Source: Janthinobacterium silvisoli (GTDB lineage Bacteria > Pseudomonadota > Gammaproteobacteria > Burkholderiales > Burkholderiaceae_D). Taken from it: 64,000 nt of DNA. This document shows, one piece after another, positions 28,073-37,244 of this stretch (position 1 is the stretch's first letter; every line of letters begins with the position of its first letter). The position numbers were made by a program, and so were the translations under genes. Under the pieces are notes generated by a model. The model saw only the letters and a program-made list of their open reading frames with translations. It searched no databases and was not told where the DNA came from. The stretch spans positions 1,984,001 to 2,048,000 of the forward strand of contig NZ_JACHCL010000001.1 in assembly GCF_014200725.1 (NCBI RefSeq). Direction: 5' to 3'.

Positions 28073-28861
28073 TCAATTCAGGATGTTGTAGCCGCCGTCG
28101 ACATACAGGGTGCCGCCCGTGATGGAGCGCGCACCGTCGCCAGCAAGGAAAGCGCACAGCGCGCCCACATCATCGATGCTGGCCAGGCGGCGCATCGGCG
28201 AACGCGCTTCGGCGTCCGCCAGCAAGCGGTCGAAATGGGCGATGCCGGAGGCGGCCCGCGTGGCCAGCGGCCCCGGTGAAATCGCATTGACGCGGATGCC
28301 GGCCGGTCCCAGTTCGGCGGCCAGGTAGCGCACCGATGCTTCCAGCGCCGCCTTCACTGGCCCCATCACGCCGTAATCGTTGACCACCTCTGCGGCGCCC
28401 AGATAACTCATCGTCATCAAGCTGCCGCCACCCTGCATCAGCGGCTCGGCCAGCCGGGCCATGCGCATGAAGGAGTGGCAAGAGATATCCATCGCCTGCG
28501 CAAAACCGGCTGGCGAGGTGTCCACCACGCGGCCATGCAAATCCTGCTGCGGCGCGAAAGCGATGGAATGGATGAGAAAATCGAGCCGGCCCCACTGCTG
28601 CGCAATTTGTTCAAACAGCGCTTCGCCTTGTTCAGGCAGGCTAACATCGAGCGGCAGCGCAATGGCCGCCTGCACTTGCTGCGCCAGCGGTTCGACATGG
28701 GGACGGGCCTTGTCATTCAGCCATGTCACGGCCAGTTCCGCACCGGCGTCGCGCAAGGCGCGCGCGCAGCCCCAGGCGATACTCTGGTCATTGGCGATGC
28801 CGATCACCAAGCCTTTCTTGCCATGCAGACTAGTCAAATTGCTCATATTCCCATTACTCAT
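28073..28861 (-). CDS. fabI: Enoyl-[acyl-carrier-protein] reductase, FabI-type
   Basis: This 262-aa short-chain dehydrogenase of the FabI group reduces trans-2-enoyl-ACP with NAD(P)H. Visible signatures are the glycine-rich GLVIGIANDQSIAWG and the catalytic tyrosine-lysine stretch NDYGVMGPVKAALE, preceded by MTMSYLGA. It ends with DGGYNILN. The ATG at 28861 is chosen because GGAG sits 5 nt upstream; the frame stays open further but without a ribosome site. It is the first gene of the FNR-box operon with pta-ackA. It may therefore be a second, condition-specific FabI rather than the housekeeping one, which cannot be seen in this window. Confidence 0.9.
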   Translation of the reverse strand: MSNGNMSNLTSLHGKKGLVIGIANDQSIAWGCARALRDAGAELAVTWLNDKARPHVEPLAQQVQAAIALPLDVSLPEQGEALFEQIAQQWGRLDFLIHSIAFAPQQDLHGRVVDTSPAGFAQAMDISCHSFMRMARLAEPLMQGGGSLMTMSYLGAAEVVNDYGVMGPVKAALEASVRYLAAELGPAGIRVNAISPGPLATRAASGIAHFDRLLADAEARSPMRRLASIDDVGALCAFLAGDGARSITGGTLYVDGGYNILN

Positions 28862-28965
28862 CTTTTCTCCATCGTGTGTGCGCTGTCGCTCTGCCACAAC
28901 AGGGCAAAGCGGAAAAGCGACCGGCCATAGGCCAAGCTGGCGTCGCTGCTCCTTGTGACATCGCA

Positions 28966-29008
28966 ACTATACGAGTCATTGCGGCAGCGCAACATTGATC
29001 TATATCAA
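28966..29008 (-). promoter_or_regulatory. FNR/ANR-dependent promoter of the fabI-efflux-pta-ackA operon
   Basis: TTGATCTATATCAA at 28995-29008 is a perfect FNR/ANR palindrome (TTGAT-N4-ATCAA). On the minus strand a -10 hexamer TATAGT lies at 28971-28966, giving a predicted start near 28960. The palindrome centre is then about 41.5 bp upstream, the exact class II activation spacing. The resulting leader to fabI is about 100 nt. The site could also affect the divergent TonB-receptor gene, but the geometry favours the minus-strand operon. Confidence 0.8.
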
Positions 29009-29241
29009 ATTTTGCAATATGAATTGATATTTAACACTAATCGCTCACAGATGCAGCGCGATACGATGAAGATAGCGTTACATCATCCACCGCAGCTGCA
29101 ACATAAGAAGAGAAAAAATTGCAAATGAGCAAGCTCAGAATATAAACCAGAGCCCGCTTTTGGTGTCACACGGGAGAGCATGCGGGGTAACTGTTTGAAA
29201 GCCGCAACGGTCGCCTGACTCTTACTCTTTTTCACTTTGAC

Positions 29242-29289
29242 TGAAAATCATTCTCATTTAGAATTAATTTTCTTTGAGATTAATTCTCA
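29242..29289 (+). promoter_or_regulatory. Two Fur-box-like sites upstream of the TonB receptor
   Basis: TGAAAATCATTCTCA (29242-29256) matches the 7-1-7 Fur consensus TGATAATNATTATCA at 12 of 14 fixed positions. TGAGATTAATTCTCA (29275-29289) matches at 11 and is itself nearly palindromic. They lie 38-85 bp before the receptor ATG in a very AT-rich stretch, suggesting iron repression of the receptor gene. The region 29010-29240 between these sites and the FNR box shows no other clear element. Confidence 0.7.
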
Positions 29290-29326
29290 TTCACAACTTT
29301 ATGTACAGCAAAGGTAAACATAAAAA

Positions 29327-31510
29327 ATGCGTATCAAAGTGATGGTGTTGGGCTTGATGAGCGTATTGGCAAGTTGGCAGGCACACGCGGATGACACAGC
29401 AGCGACAGTCCCTGGTGCCACGGCCGATGGCAACACGCAGGTCGAGCAGGTGGTGATCAGCGGCGACAAATTGAAACGCACGGAAATCGACAGCAGCGCC
29501 AGCGTGGGTTCACGCAATGGCCGCCAGATCAGCGAATCCGGTAGTACCACCCTGGAAGACGTGGCCGGACAAATGGCCAACGTGGGGACGGCCAGCGGCC
29601 TGTCCATCCGCGGCATCAATTCCTATGGCCCGGCCGGCGGTGGCGGCGGGCGCACCATCACCATGGTCGTCGACGGCGTGCAGCAAGATGGCTTTGGCCA
29701 GGACATCAGCGCGCTCAGCGTGTGGGATGCAGACCGCGTGGAAGTGCTGCGCGGGCCACAGTCGACTAACCAGGGCCGCAATTCGCTGGCCGGCGCGGTG
29801 GTGATGAAAACGCGCGACCCATCCGACATTCCCGACTTCAGCTACCGCGTCAGCACCGGCAACGAGAATGCCCAGCGCATCGCGGTGGCAGGAGGCGGCA
29901 CCATCATCGATCAGGTGCTGGCCGGCCGCATCACCTTCGAAGACCGCAAGCGCGACGGCGATGTGTTTGATCCTACCCGCAACGACAAACGTTTTAACCA
30001 TGACGATGGCCACACCTTGCGCGCCAAGCTGCGCATCACGCCGATCGGTAATAACTACCAGGCACTCGTCACGCTGGTGGACGACAAGCAGCAATTGGGC
30101 AGCCCTGGCGTGGAAGCCGTGACCCGCCCCATCGCAGCGCGCCAGAACCTGTCGAACGATCCGCGCAATGCCGACAACCTCACCCGTTCGGCGGCGCTGG
30201 AACAAACCTTCAAGGCAGGCGGCGCCGATATCACCCTGCTGACCACGTATTCGCACAATCTGTACTCGCGCGTGCAGGACTACGACGGCACGGAACTCAA
30301 TCAGGGCTACCGCACCGGCGAAAACATCGACCGCCAGTTTTCGCAGGAAGCACGCGCCAACTTCGAGACCACGCTGTTCGGCCATTCGTTGAAGGGCGTG
30401 GCGGGCATTTATTATCAGAACGCGCATTACAGCGAGAAGGATCTGTTCAGCGTGCCGGTGTCGTATGTGCTGGGCCTGACGGGTCAATGCCAGGTGCAGG
30501 CGGCCTGCGATGCGGCCTATGGCAGCGAATTCATCAACCGCGGCAATCTGGAAGCGGACGACACCAAAACGCACGCCGTCTTTGGCGAATTCGATTATGT
30601 GATCGGCAAGCTGACGGCGACGGCTGGCATGCGCTACGACAGCGAACGCCAGACCCGCGTGCTGACGACGGCCACCAGCGGCACTTCGCCGCTGGCGACC
30701 AGGATCGTGGGCCAGTTGATCGGCGGCGGCATTTTTGCGCCCGATGGTCTGCAGAATCTGCAGTCCGACAATACCGTCTGGCTGCCCAAGCTGGGGCTGC
30801 GCTACGCTCTGACGCCAGCGTGGATCGCCGGCCTGACGGCGCAGCGCGGCTACCGCACGGGTGGCGTCAATTACAGCTATGAACGGGGCTCGAATGCCTA
30901 TGGCCCGGAATTCACCAAGAACTATGAAGCCTCGCTCAAGGGCGTGGTCGGCAATGGCATGGTGGTGGCGCTCAATGCCTACCGCATCGACTGGAGCAAC
31001 CAGCAAGTCGATATCGGCCGCAATACGCTCGATACTTACCTCGTCAACGCGGGCAGCTCGCGCCTGCAGGGACTGGAAGCGGAAATACGCGGCAAGGTGA
31101 TGCCGCATCTGGAATTATTTGGCGCACTGGGTTTGTCGAAATCGCGCTTCATCGATTTCGATACGCCGCAGGGTAATTATGCGGGCAAGGAGTTTGCCCG
31201 CTCGCCAAGGCAAACCCAGTCGGTCGGTTTCAGCTGGACACCGGACCACTGGCTGTTCAATGCGAACCTGGTGCATAGCGGTAGCAACTACACCAGCCCG
31301 GACAACACCGACCGCAATGACGGCTCCACCGTCCTGGGCGCCAAGGCTGCCTACACCTTGTCCAATGGCGTGTCGCTATTCGCCTTTGGCAGCAACCTGA
31401 CCAACCGCACCTACATCACAGCCAATCATCTGGACTCGGTGACGGGCCGCTATCTGGTCAACCTGGGCAATGCACGCCAGATCGGCTTTGGCGTGCAAGG
31501 CCATATCTGA
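29327..31510 (+). CDS. TonB-dependent outer-membrane receptor, probably for a ferric siderophore
   Basis: This 727-aa protein has a signal peptide (MRIKVMVLGLMSVLASWQAHA). A TonB-box-like VEQVVISG comes next, then a plug domain (about 45-165, with GLSIRGINSYGPAG and DRVEVLRGPQSTNQGRNSLAGAVVMKT). A 22-strand-type barrel follows with the family-typical YPAPGRTF-like end replaced by ANLVHSGSNY and GNARQIGFG. Two Fur-box-like sites upstream point to iron uptake. The ligand is not identifiable by eye. It converges with an M64 peptidase gene; only 13 bp separate the two stop codons. Confidence 0.88.
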   Translation: MRIKVMVLGLMSVLASWQAHADDTAATVPGATADGNTQVEQVVISGDKLKRTEIDSSASVGSRNGRQISESGSTTLEDVAGQMANVGTASGLSIRGINSYGPAGGGGGRTITMVVDGVQQDGFGQDISALSVWDADRVEVLRGPQSTNQGRNSLAGAVVMKTRDPSDIPDFSYRVSTGNENAQRIAVAGGGTIIDQVLAGRITFEDRKRDGDVFDPTRNDKRFNHDDGHTLRAKLRITPIGNNYQALVTLVDDKQQLGSPGVEAVTRPIAARQNLSNDPRNADNLTRSAALEQTFKAGGADITLLTTYSHNLYSRVQDYDGTELNQGYRTGENIDRQFSQEARANFETTLFGHSLKGVAGIYYQNAHYSEKDLFSVPVSYVLGLTGQCQVQAACDAAYGSEFINRGNLEADDTKTHAVFGEFDYVIGKLTATAGMRYDSERQTRVLTTATSGTSPLATRIVGQLIGGGIFAPDGLQNLQSDNTVWLPKLGLRYALTPAWIAGLTAQRGYRTGGVNYSYERGSNAYGPEFTKNYEASLKGVVGNGMVVALNAYRIDWSNQQVDIGRNTLDTYLVNAGSSRLQGLEAEIRGKVMPHLELFGALGLSKSRFIDFDTPQGNYAGKEFARSPRQTQSVGFSWTPDHWLFNANLVHSGSNYTSPDNTDRNDGSTVLGAKAAYTLSNGVSLFAFGSNLTNRTYITANHLDSVTGRYLVNLGNARQIGFGVQGHI

Positions 31511-31523
31511 CGCAGCTAGAAGT

Positions 31524-32969
31524 TCAAGGAGCGGCCGGGCGCGAATACAGGTCGATGATGGTGCTGATCGCGTCCTGGCACACCGAGCAGAATTGATCGC
31601 TGCGATCGAACATGATGCACTGCATCTCGGGCCGGTAATAGCCGCTGGCCTCGTAATTGGCGCCTTCGAAGGCCCCCACCTGGTGCTGGTGCGGGGCCTT
31701 CGAAAACAGCGCCTCGCTCTGTTTCAAGTCGCGGTGAAACAACGCGCTCATTTCCGATTCGGGACGGTTTTCCTTGCGCAGCTCGGCCCGCTCTTGCTGG
31801 TAAGCGCGTGAATCTGCTTCATATTCTTCCTTGGGCCAAGGCGTCGGCATGGGCGTGCCATCCTTGACGTGCTTCTTCCACTTCACGTTGGCCGGGTCAT
31901 GCAAGGCCGTGACGTTCGGCTCCCACGGCTCGCGGCGCTCGCCGCTGGACTGGTAAGCCACGGGCGAGGTGTAGTACTCGTCGGCCAGGCCGGCAAAATG
32001 GTGGCCGAATTCATGCACGAACAAATAATTGGCCCAGTCGTTATTGGCCGCCGCCGTGCTGAACTGGCCAAAGATGCCGCCACCGCCATAGGTGTCGTTA
32101 TTGACCAGGATTTCAATGAATTCATACGGCGCGTACTGAGCCAGGTCGCGCAGCGCCCGGTTATCCACCGCCAGCACATAGCGTTCGCTGCCGAAGATAT
32201 CGTAGCGTGTACCCAGGGGCGAGGCGTGATACACGCCCGTCGATGGACGCGATACGCCCGATTCCTGGGTCGGTACGGCCATCGCCCACACATTGAAATC
32301 CTTGGCCCGCTCGCGGAACGGAGATACGCTGAACAGGTGATCGACCATGCGGCGCACCGTCGCTTCGAACTTGCCCATCTCGGCCGCCGTATAACCATCT
32401 CCCAGTACCAGCAGATCGACTTTCTCCGACGAAGGGCCGCTGATGCGAATGGGGATAGGCTTGACGGGCGCCGGCGGCTGCTTGCGGATCACATCCTGCG
32501 CGGCCGGGTCGACATCGGTGCTCCAGACAACCGAAAACAGGCCGCGCTCATCGCGCTTGAGGATGCGCACGCGTACCGGCTGCTGCGGCTGTGGAAACCG
32601 CACCGATTCCTGGAAGGCGCGAGTGGTGGTTTTCGCTTCATCGGTGCTGCTCCACTCGCCGAACACGGTGGAAAAGCCGCGCGAATACAACAGTTTTCCC
32701 GTCTTGATATCGACCACTTCCACCATATTGTTGCCACGATTGCTATCGTCGATGGTGCGCGCCATATTGCCCGGCCACGGCAAGGGCTCGACCAGCACCC
32801 TTTCAACCGCATAGTGTTCGCCCAGCGCATTGCCGCTATGCTGGTAATCGAGGCGCATGGTGGCCGGCTGCACGGGAGTGGCGCCAGGGCTGGCCGCCTG
32901 CGCGGCCGGCAGGATGCCGATGGCCAGCGCCAGCGCGCACAGGAAGGATCGTATCGGGGTGTGCTGCAT
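31524..32969 (-). CDS. Secreted M64-family (IgA-peptidase-like) metallopeptidase
   Basis: This 481-aa protein has a signal peptide (about residues 1-25, ending AQA), an N-terminal beta-rich domain (about 30-150) and an M64 catalytic domain. The active site reads FVHEFGHHFAGLADEYY, with His319, Glu320 and His323 and the downstream Asp330 as probable third zinc ligand. The C-terminal part holds several Cys (CIMFDRSDQFCSVCQ) in a motif usual for the family. It is likely exported and active in the periplasm or outside. A TTAGGA ribosome site precedes the ATG. It lies 88 bp after the cyanophycinase gene on the same strand and could belong to that operon. Confidence 0.88.
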   Translation of the reverse strand: MQHTPIRSFLCALALAIGILPAAQAASPGATPVQPATMRLDYQHSGNALGEHYAVERVLVEPLPWPGNMARTIDDSNRGNNMVEVVDIKTGKLLYSRGFSTVFGEWSSTDEAKTTTRAFQESVRFPQPQQPVRVRILKRDERGLFSVVWSTDVDPAAQDVIRKQPPAPVKPIPIRISGPSSEKVDLLVLGDGYTAAEMGKFEATVRRMVDHLFSVSPFRERAKDFNVWAMAVPTQESGVSRPSTGVYHASPLGTRYDIFGSERYVLAVDNRALRDLAQYAPYEFIEILVNNDTYGGGGIFGQFSTAAANNDWANYLFVHEFGHHFAGLADEYYTSPVAYQSSGERREPWEPNVTALHDPANVKWKKHVKDGTPMPTPWPKEEYEADSRAYQQERAELRKENRPESEMSALFHRDLKQSEALFSKAPHQHQVGAFEGANYEASGYYRPEMQCIMFDRSDQFCSVCQDAISTIIDLYSRPAAP

Positions 32970-33057
32970 GGCGTTCCTAAGACGGTAGAAGATGAAGCTT
33001 GATTGTAGCGGCAGGACCGGCGCTTTGAAAGCGCCGGCAAGCTACAGGGTGGTGTGC

Positions 33058-34308
33058 TTATTTATAGCGGTACAGCGGCTGGCGCAGCTGGATAGGGCGG
33101 ATATCGAGGCGCAGCTTCAGCACCGAATACGCTTCCGCTTCGGTGGAGCTATAGCCCACGCTGTTGACGGTCTTGCTGAACCTGAACTCGAAACCCAGGT
33201 CAGGATACGGGTCGCGCGGATTGCCGAAGGCGATGCCGATGGCTTCCTGCTGGGCGTTGTCGATCAGATTGCCCATCAGGTCCAGCACGGCGTTATTACC
33301 GAGGATATCGTTGGTAAACACCGGTTCGCGCATGTCGGGCTGGTTCGGATCGAGCTTGTTGTCTGCCTTGTCCGGCGAGGGGGTAAAGGCGCGTGTCACG
33401 AGGTTAAACTTGTCTCCCCGGTCCAGATAGCTGATGGCGGCATTGCTGATGTTGAAATTTTTTACGCCCCGGTCGCTGATGGCGCCCGACAGGTCGATCA
33501 GCAGCGCACCGCTATAACCGATAATTTCCACGTCTCGCCTGGCGTCGACCACCATGGCGCTGTTTTCATCGATGCCCAGGCCCAGGTGATACCCCTTTTT
33601 CAGCATCACGGGGATCATGCGGGCGAAGCGGCCCCGCACCAGCAAATGCTGGTCGACGAAGACATCGCTGCCGATGAAGCCCAGGCCAGGCGCGATCTCC
33701 TTGCCATCGGTGACGCCCATCTTCAGCATGTCGAGTACCGGCTTGGCGTCATAAAACATGGTGGTGCTCATGATGGCCGCGCCGGCGCTGGAGCCGGCGA
33801 TCACGCCGCCATTACGGTAGACCGACCAGATGGCTTCCAGCGCAGCCGTGCGGCTGCCGTCCGGGCGCAGCAAGGCTTGCGTGATGCGGCCCTGGTCGCC
33901 GCCGGCAAAATAAATGCCGCTGGCCGATTTGATTTGCGCGACGATGGCGGGATCTTCGGCCGCCTTGCGGTAATCGCTATTGCGCAGCTTGACGCCCAGC
34001 GGCACGAAAAAAGCGTCGGCGCCATACTGGTTCAATTTGGTGATGATGCTCTGGCCCGATTTTTCCGGGTTGATCGAAGCCGACGCCAGCACCGCGATGC
34101 GAGCTCCCTTGCCGCCAGAAAGGGTAACGATGCGTTGCCAGACTTCGGCATTGTCGGCCCGCAGGCCGCCGCCGATAATGACCAGGGTGCCTTGCGGCGC
34201 AGTGTTGGCAGCTGGCGCCGCGTTGGCCGGCATGCCGGACCATGCCAGCACACAGCCGAGAATAACGGTGATGCAGAACTTGTAAAGCGAGATAACGTTT
34301 GGTTTCAT
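33058..34308 (-). CDS. Exported cyanophycinase (S51 family)
   Basis: This 416-aa protein hydrolyses, by family, the storage polymer cyanophycin to beta-Asp-Arg dipeptides. It has a signal peptide (residues 1 to about 31, ending ANA), the glutamine-amidotransferase-like fold start GTLVIIGGGL, the substrate loop IYFAGGDQGRI and the nucleophile elbow VIAGSSAGAA with Ser174. The export signal marks it as the extracellular CphE-type rather than intracellular CphB-type enzyme. The ATG at 34308 is preferred, with AAAGG 5 nt upstream. The 119-bp gap to the TonB receptor gene upstream contains an 8-bp GC hairpin (34332-34361). Both genes probably share one transcript. Confidence 0.88.
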   Translation of the reverse strand: MKPNVISLYKFCITVILGCVLAWSGMPANAAPAANTAPQGTLVIIGGGLRADNAEVWQRIVTLSGGKGARIAVLASASINPEKSGQSIITKLNQYGADAFFVPLGVKLRNSDYRKAAEDPAIVAQIKSASGIYFAGGDQGRITQALLRPDGSRTAALEAIWSVYRNGGVIAGSSAGAAIMSTTMFYDAKPVLDMLKMGVTDGKEIAPGLGFIGSDVFVDQHLLVRGRFARMIPVMLKKGYHLGLGIDENSAMVVDARRDVEIIGYSGALLIDLSGAISDRGVKNFNISNAAISYLDRGDKFNLVTRAFTPSPDKADNKLDPNQPDMREPVFTNDILGNNAVLDLMGNLIDNAQQEAIGIAFGNPRDPYPDLGFEFRFSKTVNSVGYSSTEAEAYSVLKLRLDIRPIQLRQPLYRYK

Positions 34309-34427
34309 GGTGCCTTTCAGATGCATGGAAGGCGGCGCGCGATAGAAGACACACGCGCCGCTGACGACGAATACACACTGCTCTTGCCGTTTGAAACTGA
34401 CTACGGGTCTTGCCGTTCTTATTGACT

Positions 34428-37223
34428 TTACTTGAAGCTGTAATTAGCCGAGGCATAAAAGCGCCGGCCACGCGGATCCGTGTAGCTGGGATCATAACCA
34501 GACAGGAAGAAATACGCCTGGTTCGAATACGGCGGGCTGGTATTGAACAGATTCTGTATGCCCGCGCGCAGCTTGAACTGCTTGCTGACGGCGTACGCGC
34601 CCGACATATCCCAGATGGTGTACGCCTTTACGCGGTTGGCCGCCACCACGCTGCCATCGTCGACATTGATGGCCGAGTTCTGGTCCTGGTAGCCGCTCGA
34701 ATAGGTGTTCGACAGGCTGGCCGAATACGGGCCATTATCCCAATCAAGCGTAATCGTATGGCGCCAGCGCTGCACCACGCCTTCGGTCACGAAAGTATTC
34801 AGATTGCTGATGAAGGTATCGCCCGGGCTGGTCTGGATTTTCGAATCCAGCACATAGGTGCCGCTCAAGTGGCCTCCGAAACGTCCCCACGCCGTTTTCA
34901 CGCCATGCAGGTCGGCCGTAAAGTCGATGCCCGATGCTTTTTGCGCACCGCGGTTTTCCTTGCGCAGTTCGATGTAGTCGATCAGGCCATCGGCATCGCG
35001 GTGTACCAGGCTGCCGTATTTGGAGAGATTGGCCAGGATGATATCGTCGCCGATTTCGCTGATCAGGTCCGTGCGCTTGATATTCCAGTAATCAGCACTG
35101 AGAGTCCAGCGCTCGCTCGGTTCCAGTACCAGGCCGGCCGAGAACTGCCGGCTGCGCTCCGGTTTCAGCTTGTCGTTGCTGTAGCGGCGCGTATCCCAGT
35201 TGTCGGCGCATACGGAATAGTCATTGTTCTCCGCAGCGCAATACACGGGATCAGGCAAGGTCGAGGTGCTGCTGTAGACCGTGGGACGGTGCAGGTCCGA
35301 CATCGACGGCGCGCGGAAACCCTTGCCGGCCGATGCGCGCATCAGCACCTGCTTGCTGGGCATATAGGTCAGGCCGACCTTGGGACTAAGGGCGCCACCC
35401 ACCTGCTGGTAATGGTCGTAACGTCCCGATAATTGCGCTTGCCACTGCTTGGTAAATGGCAGCAGCAATTCGCTGTAGATGGCCTGCACATTGCGGCTGT
35501 CGCTGGTGGCCTTGCCACCTTCTGGCGCCGCATCGTTATTGATGTTATCGCTCATCAGCAGCGCGGAGGGACGAAACTCCGTGCGTTCGCGGCGCACTTC
35601 ACCACCGACTGCCAGCGCCAGGTCGCCGCCGCCCAGCGCCATCAATGCACGCGACACCTTGAAGTCCAGCGAGTCCATCGTGCCGCGCGCATGGCGTACT
35701 TCATCGTTGACCTGAATGCTGTCGAGCAGCGCCCTGCCCGCAGCACTCGATGGCCCGAACGGATTGATGCGGCCATCGGCGATCCCTGCCAGCAGCTGGT
35801 CGTACAAGACATAGCCGTGCGTATCCTTGTCCTTGACGGTGTTGACGCTGTGGTTCAGGCCCACGTCATAATCCCAGCCGCCCACGGTGCCGTTGGCGCC
35901 CACCACGATACGCTGGCTCTCGCTGGTCAGTTCGCTGGTGCGCATGCCTGCTTCGTTCAGGCGCATGCGCAGTTCCAGTTCGCGCCCCGTCGGATTGCCG
36001 TCGTCATCGACGATGTTATCGAGGCCGCTATTGGCCAGCTGCGGAACCTTGCTGTAATCGATATAGCCGATCACGCGCGCCGACGAACCCACGTAATAAC
36101 TGCGCGAACGGCTCAGCGCCACCTCCGCATACAACTGGTTGTCGGCATTGAGTTTCAACACGCCGCGCGTGAGCAAATTCTGCTTGTCCGTCTTCGGATA
36201 CAGCTCCGTGTCGCCCATGTAGTCGTAGGTACAGGCATCGACGCCACCCGTGCCCTTGGGCAGATACAGATTGGCCGGTGGCGCGCAATTCGGAATCGAC
36301 AGGTTGATCTGGCGGTTGGTGATCGGCCGGCCATTAAGCAGGAAGCCGTTATCCTGCAAATAATCGCGCTGGTCGCCCGACAGCCGGATATTGGCCGGAC
36401 TGGTAAAGCTCGACAGCAAATGCCCCAGGCGCTGCGGGATCTGCAAGTTGGGAATGAACTTGCGCTGCGAGGAACTCAGGCGGTCCGTCTTTTGCAGATC
36501 GACCACGGCAAAGATGTTGTAGCCATCCGTCTCCAGGTCGCCCTTGCCCGCCGTGATACTGGCCGTGCGCTTGCCGGCGCCGCCTTCCTGCGTGCCGCTG
36601 CCATACACATTCAGTTCCACGCCCTGGTAATCCTTGCGCGTGATGAAGTTGATCACGCCGCCAATGGCGTCCGTGCCATACAGGGCGGATGCGCCGTCGA
36701 GCAGAATTTCCACGCGCTGCAGTGCGGCGGCCGGGATGTTATTCAAGTCCACCCCCGCATCATCGCCAGGCGAGGCGAAGTTGGCCATGCGCCGGCCATT
36801 GAGCAGCACCAGGGTCGATGAGGTGCCCACGCCGCGCAAATTGGCGCTGTTAAAGCCGCGCTGGTCGCCGCCCACATTGATGCTGCCGCCATCGGTCAGG
36901 CCGCCCACGTTGGCCGACACGCGCGCCATCAATTCGGACGCCGTCGTCACGCCAGCCTTTTCTATGTCGGCGCGCGTGATGACTTGCACCGGCAGTGCCG
37001 TTTCCGATTCCAGCCGCTTGATGGCCGATCCCGTGATTTCCACGCGCTGCAGCTTGGAAGGCGGCACGACCGGCGCCGCCGGATCTATGGTCTGCTCCTG
37101 CGCCAGTGCGGCGCTACCCAGCATGATGCTGATGGCTCCCAGCGCCAAGTGCACAGAGTACGCCAATACCGACTTGCGCGGCGTATTGACGGATAGCCTG
37201 CCTTCTTGTTTTTCTTGTTGCAT
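34428..37223 (-). CDS. TonB-dependent receptor of the cyanophycinase locus
   Basis: This 931-aa outer-membrane receptor has a long N-region with signal peptide (cleavage near residue 42, ALAQ). The plug is of the large oar/peptide-type group (VEITGSAIKR, then LRGVGTSSTLVLLNGRRMA and VEILLDGASALYGTDAIGGVINFITRK), followed by a barrel ending in aromatic F-Y-A-S-A-N-Y-S-F-K. Receptors of this type import peptides or glycans rather than iron chelates. Placement between the RpiR regulator (21 bp upstream) and the exported cyanophycinase suggests uptake of cyanophycin fragments. The ligand is inference. A GGGAGAG ribosome site precedes the ATG. Confidence 0.88.
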   Translation of the reverse strand: MQQEKQEGRLSVNTPRKSVLAYSVHLALGAISIMLGSAALAQEQTIDPAAPVVPPSKLQRVEITGSAIKRLESETALPVQVITRADIEKAGVTTASELMARVSANVGGLTDGGSINVGGDQRGFNSANLRGVGTSSTLVLLNGRRMANFASPGDDAGVDLNNIPAAALQRVEILLDGASALYGTDAIGGVINFITRKDYQGVELNVYGSGTQEGGAGKRTASITAGKGDLETDGYNIFAVVDLQKTDRLSSSQRKFIPNLQIPQRLGHLLSSFTSPANIRLSGDQRDYLQDNGFLLNGRPITNRQINLSIPNCAPPANLYLPKGTGGVDACTYDYMGDTELYPKTDKQNLLTRGVLKLNADNQLYAEVALSRSRSYYVGSSARVIGYIDYSKVPQLANSGLDNIVDDDGNPTGRELELRMRLNEAGMRTSELTSESQRIVVGANGTVGGWDYDVGLNHSVNTVKDKDTHGYVLYDQLLAGIADGRINPFGPSSAAGRALLDSIQVNDEVRHARGTMDSLDFKVSRALMALGGGDLALAVGGEVRRERTEFRPSALLMSDNINNDAAPEGGKATSDSRNVQAIYSELLLPFTKQWQAQLSGRYDHYQQVGGALSPKVGLTYMPSKQVLMRASAGKGFRAPSMSDLHRPTVYSSTSTLPDPVYCAAENNDYSVCADNWDTRRYSNDKLKPERSRQFSAGLVLEPSERWTLSADYWNIKRTDLISEIGDDIILANLSKYGSLVHRDADGLIDYIELRKENRGAQKASGIDFTADLHGVKTAWGRFGGHLSGTYVLDSKIQTSPGDTFISNLNTFVTEGVVQRWRHTITLDWDNGPYSASLSNTYSSGYQDQNSAINVDDGSVVAANRVKAYTIWDMSGAYAVSKQFKLRAGIQNLFNTSPPYSNQAYFFLSGYDPSYTDPRGRRFYASANYSFK

Positions 37224-37244
37224 TCAAACTCTCCCGGATGATGT

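Noticed and set aside
29051..29128. 25-codon frame starting M-Q-R-D-T in the divergent region
   Set aside because: No ribosome site and no sign of conservation; it could be chance in a 460-bp control region.
29150..29220. Possible cobalamin-riboswitch fragment before the TonB receptor (GCCGCAACGGT and GCCTGACT)
   Set aside because: Only one short match to the conserved core is present, and the remaining boxes and their order do not fit. The Fur boxes explain regulation better.
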